A stretch of 64,000 bases of DNA from Auanema rhodensis (Eukaryota; Nematoda; Chromadorea; Rhabditida; Rhabditidae): contig OZ059896.1 in assembly GCA_964057225.1 (NCBI GenBank), positions 2,666,001 through 2,730,000 of the forward strand, given 5' to 3'. Each line of letters starts with the position of its first letter. Position 1 is the first letter of the stretch. Position numbers and translations under genes: made by a program. The notes below the pieces were generated by a model. That model saw only the letters and a program-made list of their open reading frames with translations, searched no databases and had not been told where the DNA came from. Shown here one piece after another: positions 38,881-52,426 of this stretch.

Positions 38881-41800
38881 GCATCTCTTTATCTTTCACG
38901 TGAAGCGAGTTACATACCAAGTGCACATCACGTGTACATTTAATTAGCATAAATTAAAGTTCACGTAAATTTCAAAGTCATGGTTACCATGAACCAATAT
39001 CAATAAAAATTTGTTTTTAGACTAATATGGACATGGGGAATCTAATTTTGAAAACCGCATCTCTTTATCTTTCACGTGAAGCGAGTTACATACCAAGTGC
39101 ACATCACGTGTACATTTAATTAGCATAAATTAAAGTTCACGTAAATTTCAAAGTCATGGTTACCATGCACCAATATTAATAAAAATTTGTTTTTAGACTA
39201 ATATGGACATGGGGAATCTAATTTTGAAAACCGCATCTCTTTATCTTTCACGTGAAGCGAGTTACATACCAAGTGCACATCACGTGTACATTTAATTAGC
39301 ATAAATTAAAGTTCACGTAAATTTCAAAGTCATGGTTACCATGAACCAATATCAATAAAAATTTGTTTTTAGACTAATATGGACATGGGGAATCTAATTT
39401 TGAAAACCGCATCTCTTTATCTTTCACGTGAAGCGAGTTACATACCAAGTGCACATCACGTGTACATTTAATTAGCATAAATTAAAGTTCACGTAAATTT
39501 CAAAGTCATGGTTACCATGAACCAATATCAATAAAAATTTGTTTTCAGACTAATTTGGACATGGGGAATCTAATTTTGAAAACCGCATCTCTTTATCTTT
39601 CAAGTGAAGCGAGTTACATACCAAGTGCACATCACGTGTACATTTAATTAGCATAAATTAAAGTTCACGTAAATTTCAAAGTCATGGTTACCATGAACCA
39701 ATATCAATAAAAATTTGTTTTTAAACTAATATGGACATGGGGAATCTAATTTTGAAAACCGCATCTCTTTATCTTTCACGTGAAGCGAGTTACATACCTA
39801 GTGCACATCACGTGTACATTTAATTAGCATAAATTAAAGTTCACGTAAATTTCAAAGTCATGGTTACCATGAACCAATATCAATAAAAATTTGTTTTTAA
39901 ACTAATATGGACATGGGGAATCTAATTTTGAAAATCGCATCTCTTTATCTTTCACGTGAAGCGAGTTACATACCAAGTGCACATCACGTGTACATTTAAT
40001 TAGCATAAATTAAAGTTCACGTAAATTTCAAAGTCATGGTTACCATGAACCAATATCAATAAAAATTTGTTTTTAGACTAATATGGACATGGGGAATCTA
40101 ATTTTGAAAACCGCATCTCTTTATCTTTCACGTGAAGCGAGTTACATACCAAGTGCACATCACGTGTACATTTAATTAGCATAAATTAAAGTTCACGTAA
40201 ATTTCAAAGTCATGGTTACCATGCATCAATATTAATAAAAATTTGTTTTTAGACTAATATGGACATGGGGAATCTAATTTTGAAAACCGCATCTCTTTAT
40301 CTTTCACGTGAAGCGAGTTACATACCAAGTGCACATCACGTGTACATTTAATTAGCATAAATTAAAGTTCACGTAAATTTCAAAGTCATGGTTACCATGA
40401 ACCAATATCAATAAAAATTTGTTTTTAGACTAATATGGACATGGGGAATCTAATTTTGAAAACCGCATCTCTTTATCTTTCACGTGAAGCGAGTTACATA
40501 CCAAGTGCACATCACGTGTACACATAATTAGCATAAATTAAAGTTCACGTAAATTTCAAAGTCATGGTTACCATGCACCAATATCAATAAATATTTGTTT
40601 TTAGACTAATATGGACATGGAGAATCTAATTTTGAAAACCGCATCTCTTTATCTTTCACGTGAAGCGAGTTACATACCAAGTGCACATCACGTGTACATT
40701 TAATTAGCATAAATTAAAGTTCACGTAAATTTCAAAGTCATGGTTACCATGAACCAATATCAATAAAAATTTGTTTTTAGACTAATATGGACATGGGGAA
40801 TCTAATTTTGAAAACCGCATCTCTTTATCTTTCACGTGAAGCGAGTTACATACCAAGTGCACATCACGTGTACATTTAATTAGCATAAATTAAAGTTCAC
40901 GTAAATTTCAAAGTCATGGTTACCATGCACCAATATTAATAAAAATTTGTTTTTAGACTAATATGGACATGGGGAATCTAATTTTGAAAACCGCATCTCT
41001 TTATCTTTCACGTGAAGCGAGTTACATACCAAGTGCACATCACGTGTACATTTAATTAGCATAAATTAAAGTTCACGTAAATTTCAAAGTCATGGTTACC
41101 ATGAACCAATATCAATAAAAATTTGTTTTTAGACTAATATGGACATGGGGAATCTAATTTTGAAAACCGCATCTCTTTATCTTTCACGTGAAGCGAGTTA
41201 CATACCAAGTGCACATCACGTGTACATTTAATTAGCATAAATTAAAGTTCACGTAAATTTCAAAGTCATGGTTACCATGAACCAATATCAATAAAAATTT
41301 GTTTTCAGACTAATTTGGACATGGGGAATCTAATTTTGAAAACCGCATCTCTTTATCTTTCAAGTGAAGCGAGTTACATACCAAGTGCACATCACGTGTA
41401 CATTTAATTAGCATAAATTAAAGTTCACGTAAATTTCAAAGTCATGGTTACCATGAACCAATATCAATAAAAATTTGTTTTTAAACTAATATGGACATGG
41501 GGAATCTAATTTTGAAAACCGCATCTCTTTATCTTTCACGTGAAGCGAGTTACATACCTAGTGCACATCACGTGTACATTTAATTAGCATAAATTAAAGT
41601 TCACGTAAATTTCAAAGTCATGGTTACCATGAACCAATATCAATAAAAATTTGTTTTTAAACTAATATGGACATGGGGAATCTAATTTTGAAAATCGCAT
41701 CTCTTTATCTTTCACGTGAAGCGAGTTACATACCAAGTGCACATCACGTGTACATTTAATTAGCATAAATTAAAGTTCACGTAAATTTCAAAGTCATGGT

Positions 41801-42400
41801 TACCATGAACCAATATCAATAAAAATTTGTTTTTAGACTAATATGGACATGGGGAATCTAATTTTGAAAACCGCATCTCTTTATCTTTCACGTGAAGCGA
41901 GTTACATACCAAGTGCACATCACGTGTACATTTAATTAGCATAAATTAAAGTTCACGTAAATTTCAAAGTCATGGTTACCATGCACCAATATTAATAAAA
42001 ATTTGTTTTTAGACTAATATGGACATGGGGAATCTAATTTTGAAAACCGCATCTCTTTATCTTTCACGTGAAGCGAGTTACATACCAAGTGCACATCACG
42101 TGTACATTTAATCAGCATAAATTAAAGTTCACGTAAATTTCAAAGTCATGGTTACCATGAACCAATATCAATAAAAATTTGTTTTTAGACTAATATGGAC
42201 ATGGGGAATCTAATTTTGAAAACCGCATCTCTTTATCTTTCACGTGAAGCGAGTTACATACCAAGTGCACATCACGTGTACACATAATTAGCATAAATTA
42301 AAGTTCACGTAAATTTCAAAGTCATGGTTACCATGCACCAATATCAATAAATATTTGTTTTTAGACTAATATGGACATGGAGAATCTAATTTTGAAAACC
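38880..42400 (+). repeat. 10-monomer (1760 bp) tandem duplication
   Basis: About 38.88-40.64 kb and 40.64-42.40 kb pair markers 1760 bp apart: GTTTTCAGAC (39541/41301), TACACATAATT (near 40519/42279) and AATATTTGTTT (40591/42351). Single differences such as GCATCAATATT near 40224 and AATCAGCAT near 42112 separate the copies. A related AATATTTG monomer recurs at 44287, 11 monomers later. Confidence 0.8.
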
Positions 42401-45400
42401 GCATCTCTTTATCTTTCACGTGAAGCGAGTTACATACCAAGTGCACATCACGTGTACATTTAATTAGCATAAATTAAAGTTCACGTAAATTTCAAAGTCA
42501 TGGTTACCATGCACCAATATCAATAAAAATTTGTTTTTAGACTAATATGGACATGGGGAATCTAATTTTGAAAACCGCATCTCTTTATCTTTCACGTGAA
42601 GCGAGTTACATACCAAGTGCACATCACGTGTACACTTAATTAGCATAAATTAAAGTTCACGTAAATTTCAAAGTCATGGTTACCATGCACCAATATCAAT
42701 AAAAATTTGTTTTTAGACTAATATGGACATGGGGAATCTAATTTTGAAAACCGCATCTCTTTATCTTTCAAGTGAAGCGAGTTACATACCAAGTGCACAT
42801 CACGTGTACATTTAATTAGCATAAATTAAAGTTCACGTAAATTTCAAAGTCATGGTTACCATGCACCAATATCAATAAAAATTTGTTTTTACACTAATAT
42901 GGACATGGGGAATCTAATTTTGAAAACCGCATCTCTTTATCTTTCACGTGAAGCGAGTTACATACCAAGTGCACATCACGTGTACATTTAATTAGCATAA
43001 ATTAAAGTTCACGTAAATTTCAAAGTCATGGTTACCATGCACCAATATCAATAAAAATTTGTTTTTAGACTAATATGAACATGGGGAATCTAATTTTGAA
43101 AACCGCATCTCTTTATCTTTCACGTGAAGCGAGTTACATACCAAGTGCACATAACGTGTACATTTAATTAGCATAAATTAAAGTTCACGTAAATTTCAAA
43201 GTCATGGTTACCATGCACCAATATCAATAAAAATTTGTTTTTAGACTAATATGGACATGGAGAATCTAATTTTGAAAACCGCATCTCTTTATCTTTCACG
43301 TGAAGCGAGTTACATACCAAGTGCACATCACGTGTACACTTAATTAGCATAAATTAAAGTTCACGTAAATTTCAAAGTCATGGTTACCATGCACCAATAT
43401 CAATAAAAATTTGTTTTTAGACTAATATGGACATGGGGAATCTAATTTTGAAAACCGCATCTCTTTATCTTTCAAGTGAAGCGAGTTACATACCAAGTGC
43501 ACATCACGTGTACACTTAATTAGCATAAATTAAAGTTCACGTAAATTTCAAAGTCATGGTTAAAATGCACCAATATCAATAAAAATTTGTTTTTAGACTA
43601 ATATGGACATGGGGAATCTAATTTTGAAAACCGCATCTCTTTATCTTTCAAGTGAAGCGAGTTACATACCAAGTGCACATCACGTGTACATTTAATTAGC
43701 ATAAATTAAAGTTCACGTAAATTTCAAAGTCATGGTTACCATGCACCAATATCAATAAAAATTTGTTTTTAGACTAATATGGACATGGGGAATCTAATTT
43801 TGAAAACCGCATCTCTTTATCTTTCACGTGAAGCGAGTTACATACCAAGTGCACATCACGTGTACACTTAATTAGCATAAATTAAAGTTCACGTAAATTT
43901 CAAAGTCATGGTTACCATGCACCACTATCAATAAAAATTTGTTTTTAGACTAATATGGACATGGGGAATCTAATTTTGAAAACCGCATCTCTTTATCTTT
44001 CAAGTGAAGCGAGTTACATACCAAGTGCACATCACGTGTACATTTAATTAGCATAAATTAAAGTTCACGTAAATTTCAAAGTCATGGTTACCATGAACCA
44101 ATATCAATAAAAATTTGTTTTTAGACTAATATGGACATGGGGAATCTAATTTTGAAAACCGCATCTCTTTATCTTTCACGTGAAGCGAGTTACATACCAA
44201 GTGCACATCACGTGTACACATAATTAGCATAAATTAAAGTTCACGTAAATTTCAAAGTCATGGTTACCATGCACCAATAGCAATAAATATTTGTTTTTAG
44301 ACTAATATGGACATGGAGAATCTAATTTTGAAAACCGCATCTCTTTATCTTTCACGTGAAGCGAGTTACATACCAAGTGCACATCACGTGTACATTTAAT
44401 TAGCATAAATTAAAGTTCACGTAAATTTCAAAGTCATGGTTACCATGCACCAATATCAATAAAAATTTGTTTTTAGACTAATATGGACATGGGGAATCTA
44501 ATTTTGAAAACCGCATCTCTTTATCTTTCACGTGAAGCGAGTTACATACCAAGTGCACATCACGTGTACACTTAATTAGCATAAATTAAAGTTCACGTAA
44601 ATTTCAAAGTCATGGTTACCATGCACCAATATCAATAAAAATTTGTTTTTAGACTAATATGGACATGGGGAATCTAATTTTGAAAACCGCATCTCTTTAT
44701 CTTTCAAGTGAAGCGAGTTACATACCAAGTGCACATCACGTGTACATTTAATTAGCATAAATTAAAGTTCACGTAAATTTCAAAGTCATGGTTACCATGC
44801 ACCAATATCAATAAAAATTTGTTTTTAGACTAATATGGACATGGGGAATCTAATTTTGAAAACCGCATCTCTTTATCTTTCACGTGAAGCGAGTTACATA
44901 CCAAGTGCACATCACGTGTACATTTAATTAGCATAAATTAAAGTTCACGTAAATTTCAAAGTCATGGTTACCATGCACCAATATCAATAAAAATTTGTTG
45001 TTAGACTAATATGGACATGAAGAATCTAATTTTGAAAACCGCATCTCTTTATCTTTCACGTGAAGCGAGTTACATACCAAGTGCACATAACGTGTACATT
45101 TAATTAGCATAAATTAAAGTTCACGTAAATTTCAAAGTCATGGTTACCATGCACCAATATCAATAAAAATTTGTTTTTAGACTAATATGGACATGGAGAA
45201 TCTAATTTTGAAAACCGCATCTCTTTATCTTTCACGTGAAGCGAGTTACATACCAAGTGCACATCACGTGTACACTTAATTAGCATAAATTAAAGTTCAC
45301 GTAAATTTCAAAGTCATGGTTACCATGCACCAATATCAATAAAAATTTGTTTTTAGACTAATATGGACATGGGGAATCTAATTTTGAAAACCGCATCTCT

Positions 45401-48400
45401 TTATCTTTCAAGTGAAGCGAGTTACATACCAAGTGCACATCACGTGTACACTTAATTAGCATAAATTAAAGTTCACGTAAATTTCAAAGTCATGGTTACC
45501 ATGCACCAATATCAATAAAAATTTGTTTTTAGACTAATATGGACATGGGGAATCTAATTTTGAAAACCGCATCTCTTTATCTTTCAAGTGAAGCGAGTTA
45601 CATACCAAGTGCACATCACGTGTACATTTAATTAGCATAAATTAAAGTTCACGTAAATTTCAAAGTCATGGTTACCATGCACCAATATCAATAAAAATTT
45701 GTTTTTAGACTAATATGGACATGGGGAATCTAATTTTGAAAACCGCATCTCTTTATCTTTCACGTGAAGCGAGTTACATACCAAGTGCACATCACGTGTA
45801 CACTTAATTAGCATAAATTAAAGTTCACGTAAATTTCAAAGTCATGGTTACCATGCACCAATATCAATAAAAATTTGTTTTTAGACTAATATGGACATGG
45901 GGAATCTAATTTTGAAAACCGCATCTCTTTATCTTTCAAGTGAAGCGAGTTACATACCAAGTGCACATCACGTGTACATTTAATTAGCATAAATTAAAGT
46001 TCACGTAAATTTCAAAGTCATGGTTACCATGCACCAATATCAATAAAAATTTGTTTTTAGACTAATATGGACATGGGGAATCTAATTTTGAAAACCGCAT
46101 CTCTTTATCTTTCACGTGAAGCGAGTTACATACCAAGTGCACATCACGTGTACATTTAATTAGCATAAATTAAAGTTCACGTAAATTTCAAAGTCATGGT
46201 TACCATGCACCAATATCAATAAAAATTTGTTTTTAGACTAATATGAACATGGGGAATCTAATTTTGAAAACCGCATCTCTTTATCTTTCACGTGAAGCGA
46301 GTTACATACCAAGTGCACATAACGTGTACATTTAATTAGCATAAATTAAAGTTCACGTAAATTTCAAAGTCATGGTTACCATGCACCAATATCAATAAAA
46401 ATCTGTTTTTAGACTAATATGGACATGGAGAATCTAATTTTGAAAACCGCATCTCTTTATCTTTCACGTGAAGCGAGTTACATACCAAGTGCACATCACG
46501 TGTACACTTAATTAGCATAAATTAAAGTTCACGTAAATTTCAAAGTCATGGTTACCATGCACCAATATCAATAAAAATTTGTTTTTAGACTAATATGGAC
46601 ATGGGGAATCTAATTTTGAAAACCGCATCTCTTTATCTTTCACGTGAAGCGAGTTACATACCAAGAGCACATCACGTGTACACTTAATTAGCATAAATTA
46701 AAGTTCACGTAAATTTCAAAGTCATGGTTACCATGCACCAATATCAATAAAAATTTGTTTTTAGACTAATATGGACATGGGGAATCTAATTTTGAAAACC
46801 GCATCTCTTTATCTTTCAAGTGAAGCGAGTTACATACCAAGTGCACATCACGTGTACATTTAATTAGCATAAATTAAAGTTCACGTAAATTTCAAAGTCA
46901 TGGTTACCATGCACCACTATCAATAAAAATTTGTTTTTAGACTAATATGGACATGGGGAATCTAATTTTGAAAACCGCATCTCTTTATCTTTCACGTGAA
47001 GCGAGTTACATACCAAGTGCACATCACGTGTACATTTAATTAGCATAAATTAAAGTTCACGTAAATTTCAAAGTCATGGTTACCATGCACCAATATCAAT
47101 AAAAATTTGTTTTTAGACTAATATGAACATGGGGAATCTAATTTTGAAAACCGCATCTCTTTATCTTTCACGTGAAGCGAGTTACATACCAAGTGCACAT
47201 AACGTGTACATTTAATTAGCATAAATTAAAGTTCACGTAAATTTCAAAGTCATGGTTACCATGCACCAATATCAATAAAAATCTGTTTTTAGACTAATAT
47301 GGACATGGAGAATCTAATTTTGAAAACCGCATCTCTTTATCTTTCACGTGAAGCGAGTTACATACCAAGTGCACATCACGTGTACACTTAATTAGCATAA
47401 ATTAAAGTTCACGTAAATTTCAAAGTCATGGTTACCATGCACCAATATCAATAAAAATTTGTTTTTAGACTAATATGGACATGGGGAATCTAATTTTGAA
47501 AACCGCATCTCTTTATCTTTCACGTGAAGCGAGTTACATACCAAGTGCACATCACGTGTACATTTAATTAGCATAAATTAAAGTTCACGTAAATTTCAAA
47601 GTCATGGTTACCATGCACCAATATCAATAAAAATTTGTTTTTAGACTAATATGAACATGGGGAATCTAATTTTGGAAACCGCATCTCTTTATCTTTCACG
47701 TGAAGCGAGTTACATACCAAGTGCACATAACGTGTACATTTAATTAGCATAAATTAAAGTTCACGTAAATTTCAAAGTCATGGTTACCATGCACCAATAT
47801 CAATAAAAATTTGTTTTTAGACTAATATGGACATGGAGAATCTAATTTTGAAAACCGCATCTCTTTATCTTTCACGTGAAGCGAGTTACATACCAAGTGC
47901 ACATCACGTGTACACTTAATTAGCATAAATTAAAGTTCACGTAAATTTCAAAGTCATGGTTACCATGCACCAATATCAATAAAAATTTGTTTTTAGACTA
48001 ATATGGACATGGGGAATCTAATTTTGAAAACCGCATCTCTTTATCTTTCAAGTGAAGCGAGTTACATACCAAGTGCACATCACGTGTACACTTAATTAGC
48101 ATAAATTAAAGTTCACGTAAATTTCAAAGTCATGGTTACCATGCACCAATATCAATAAAAATTTGTTTTTAGACTAATATGGACATGGGGAATCTAATTT
48201 TGAAAACCGCATCTCTTTATCTTTCAAGTGAAGCGAGTTACATACCAAGTGCACATCACGTGTACATTTAATTAGCATAAATTAAAGTTCACGTAAATTT
48301 CAAAGTCATGGTTACCATGCACCAATATCAATAAAAATTTGTTTTTAGACTAATATGGACATGGAGAATCTAATTTTGAAAACCGCATCTCTTTATCTTT

Positions 48401-48610
48401 CACGTGAAGCGAGTTACATACCAAGTGCACATCACGTGTACATTTAATTAGCATAAATTAAAGTTCACGTAAATTTCAAAGTCATGGTTACCATGCACCA
48501 ATATCAATAAAAATTTGTTTTTAGACTAATATGAACATGGGGAATCTAATTTTGAAAACCGCATCTCTTTATCTTTCACGTGAAGCGAGTTACATACCGA
48601 GTGCACATAA
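42400..48610 (+). repeat. Mixed satellite dominated by ATGCACC monomers, with a 5-monomer duplication
   Basis: Most monomers here have A124C (ATGCACC) and many have ACACTTAATT or CATGGAGAA. AAATCTGTTTTT at 46400 and 47280 marks an 880 bp duplication (about 46.03-46.67 against 46.91-47.55 kb). Private changes include GGTTAAAATGC near 43560, CACCACTATC near 43921 and 46913, and CCAAGAGCAC near 46663. No gene or insert seen. Confidence 0.75.
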
Positions 48611-51600
48611 CGTGTACATTTAATTAGCATAAATTAAAGTTCACGTAAATTTCAAAGTCATGGTTACCATGCACCAATATCAATAAAAATTTGTTTTTAG
48701 ACTAATATGGACATGGGGAATCTAATTTTGAAAACCGCATCTCTTTATCTCTCACGTGAAGCGAGTTACATACCGAGTGCACATCACGTGTACATTTAAT
48801 TAGCATAAATTAAAGTTCACGTAAATTTCAAAGTCATGGTTACCATGCACCAATATTAATAAAAATTTATTTTTAGACTAATATGGACATGGGGAATCTA
48901 ATTTTGAAAACCGCATCTCTTTATCTTTCACGTGAAGCGAGTTACATACCAAGTGCACATCACGTGTACACATAATTAGCATAAATTAAAGTTCACGTAA
49001 ATTTCAAAGTCATGGTTACCATGCACCAATATCAATAAAAATTTGTTTTTAGACTAATATGGACATGGGGAATCTAATTTTGAAAACCGCATCTCTTTAT
49101 CTTTCAAGTGAAGCGAGTTACATACCAAGTGCACATCACGTGTACATTTAATTAGCATAAATTAAAGTTCACGTAAATTTCAAAGTCATGGTTACCATGA
49201 ACCAATATCAATAAAAATTTGTTTTCAGACTAATTTGGACATGGGGAATCTAATTTTGAAAACCGCATCTCTTTATCTTTCAAGTGAAGCGAGTTACATA
49301 CCAAGTGCACATCACGTGTACATTTAATTAGCATAAATTAAAGTTCACGTAAATTTCAAAGTCATGGTTACCATGAACCAATATCAATAAAAATTTGTTT
49401 TTAAACTAATATGGACATGGGGAATCTAATTTTGAAAACCGCATCTCTTTATCTTTCACGTGAAGCGAGTTACATACCTAGTGCACATCACGTGTACATT
49501 TAATTAGCATAAATTAAAGTTCACGTAAATTTCAAAGTCATGGTTACCATGAACCAATATCAATAAAAATTTGTTTTTAGACTAATATGGACATGGGGAA
49601 TCTAATTTTGAAAATCGCATCTCTTTATCTTTCACGTGAAGCGAGTTACATACCAAGTGCACATCACGTGTACATTTAATTAGCATAAATTAAAGTTCAC
49701 GTAAATTTCAAAGTCATGGTTACCATGCACCAATATTAATAAAAATTTGTTTTTAGACTAATATGGACATGGGGAATCTAATTTTGAAAACCGCATCTCT
49801 TTATCTTTCACGTGAAGCGAGTTACATACCAAGTGCACATCACGTGTACATTTAATTAGCATAAATTAAAGTTCACGTAAATTTCAAAGTCATGGTTACC
49901 ATGAACCAATATCAATAAAAATTTGTTTTTAGACTAATATGGACATGGGGAATCTAATTTTGAAAACCGCATCTCTTTATCTTTCACGTGAAGCGAGTTA
50001 CATACCAAGTGCACATCACGTGTACATTTAATTAGCATAAATTAAAGTTCACGTAAATTTCAAAGTCATGGTTACCATGAACCAATATCAATAAAAATTT
50101 GTTTTTAGACTAATATGGACATGGGGAATCTAATTTTGAAAATCGCATCTCTTTATCTTTTACGTGAAGCGAGTTACATACCAAGTGCACATCACGTGTA
50201 CATTTAATTAGCATAAATTAAAGTTCACGTAAATTTCAAAGTCATGGTTACCATGAACCAATATCAATAAAAATTTGTTTTTAGACTAATATGGACATGG
50301 GGAATCTAATTTTGAAAACCGCATCTCTTTATCTTTCACGTGAAGCGAGTTACATACCAAGTGCACATCACGTGTACATTTAATTAGCATAAATTAAAGT
50401 TCACGTAAATTTCAAAGTCATGGTTACCATGCACCAATATTAATAAAAATTTGTTTTTAGACTAATATGGACATGGGGAATCTAATTTTGAAAACCGCAT
50501 CTCTTTATCTTTCACGTGAAGCGAGTTACATACCAAGTGCACATCACGTGTACATTTAATTAGCATAAATTAAAGTTCACGTAAATTTCAAAGTCATGGT
50601 TACCATGAACCAATATCAATAAAAATTTGTTTTTAGACTAATATGGACATGGGGAATCTAATTTTGAAAACCGCATCTCTTTATCTTTCACGTGAAGCGA
50701 GTTACATACCAAGTGCACATCACGTGTACATTTAATTAGCATAAATTAAAGTTCACGTAAATTTCAAAGTCATGGTTACCATGAACCAATATCAATAAAA
50801 ATTTGTTTTTAGACTAATATGGACATGGGGAATCTAATTTTGAAAATCGCATCTCTTTATCTTTCACGTGAAGCGAGTTACATACCAAGTGCACATCACG
50901 TGTACATTTAATTAGCATAAATTAAAGTTCACGTAAATTTCAAAGTCATGGTTACCATGAACCAATATCAATAAAAATTTGTTTTTAGACTAATATGGAC
51001 ATGAAGAATCTAATTTTGAAAACCGCATCTCTTTATCTTTCAAGTGAAGCGAGTTACATACCAAGTGCACATCACGTGTACATTTAATTAGCATAAATTA
51101 AAGTTCACGTAAATTTCAAAGTCATGGTTACCATGAACCAATATCAATAAAAATTTGTTTTTAAACTAATATGGACATGGGGAATCTAATTTTGAAAACC
51201 GCATCTCTTTATCTTTCACGTGAAGCGAGTTACATACCTAGTGCACATCACGTGTACATTTAATTAGCATAAATTAAAGTTCACGTAAATTTCAAAGTCA
51301 TGGTTACCATGAACCAATATCAATAAAAATTTGTTTTTAGACTAATATGGACATGGGGAATCTAATTTTGAAAATCGCATCTCTTTATCTTTCACGTGAA
51401 GCGAGTTACATACCAAGTGCACATCACGTGTACATTTAATTAGCATAAATTAAAGTTCACGTAAATTTCAAAGTCATGGTTACCATGCACCAATATCAAT
51501 AAAAATTTGTTTTTAGACTAATATGGACATGGGGAATCTAATTTTGAAAACCGCATCTCTTTATCTCTCACGTGAAGCGAGTTACATACCGAGTGCACAT

Positions 51601-52426
51601 CACGTGTACATTTAATTAGCATAAATTAAAGTTCACGTAAATTTCAAAGTCATGGTTACCATGCACCAATATTAATAAAAATTTATTTTTAGACTAATAT
51701 GGACATGGGGAATCTAATTTTGAAAACCGCATCTCTTTATCTTTCACGTGAAGCGAGTTACATACCAAGTGCACATCACGTGTACACATAATTAGCATAA
51801 ATTAAAGTTCACGTAAATTTCAAAGTCATGGTTACCATGCACCAATATCAATAAAAATTTGTTTTTAGACTAATATGGACATGGGGAATCTAATTTTGAA
51901 AACCGCATCTCTTTATCTTTCAAGTGAAGCGAGTTACATACCAAGTGCACATCACGTGTACATTTAATTAGCATAAATTAAAGTTCACGTAAATTTCAAA
52001 GTCATGGTTACCATGAACCAATATCAATAAAAATTTGTTTTCAGACTAATTTGGACATGGGGAATCTAATTTTGAAAACCGCATCTCTTTATCTTTCAAG
52101 TGAAGCGAGTTACATACCAAGTGCACATCACGTGTACATTTAATTAGCATAAATTAAAGTTCACGTAAATTTCAAAGTCATGGTTACCATGAACCAATAT
52201 CAATAAAAATTTGTTTTTAAACTAATATGGACATGGGGAATCTAATTTTGAAAACCGCATCTCTTTATCTTTCACGTGAAGCGAGTTACATACCTAGTGC
52301 ACATCACGTGTACATTTAATTAGCATAAATTAAAGTTCACGTAAATTTCAAAGTCATGGTTACCATGAACCAATATCAATAAAAATTTGTTTTTAGACTA
52401 ATATGGACATGGGGAATCTAATTTTG
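48611..52426 (+). repeat. 16-monomer (2816 bp) displacement duplication
   Basis: About 48.61-49.61 kb matches about 51.43-52.43 kb, with TATCTCTCACG (near 48747/51563) and AATTTATTTTT (near 48865/51681) as markers. The DNA further right matches at 2640 bp (15 monomers) instead: ATCTTTTACGTG near 50156/52796, continuing to about 51000/53640. One monomer was therefore lost or gained between the copies. No gene seen. Confidence 0.7.
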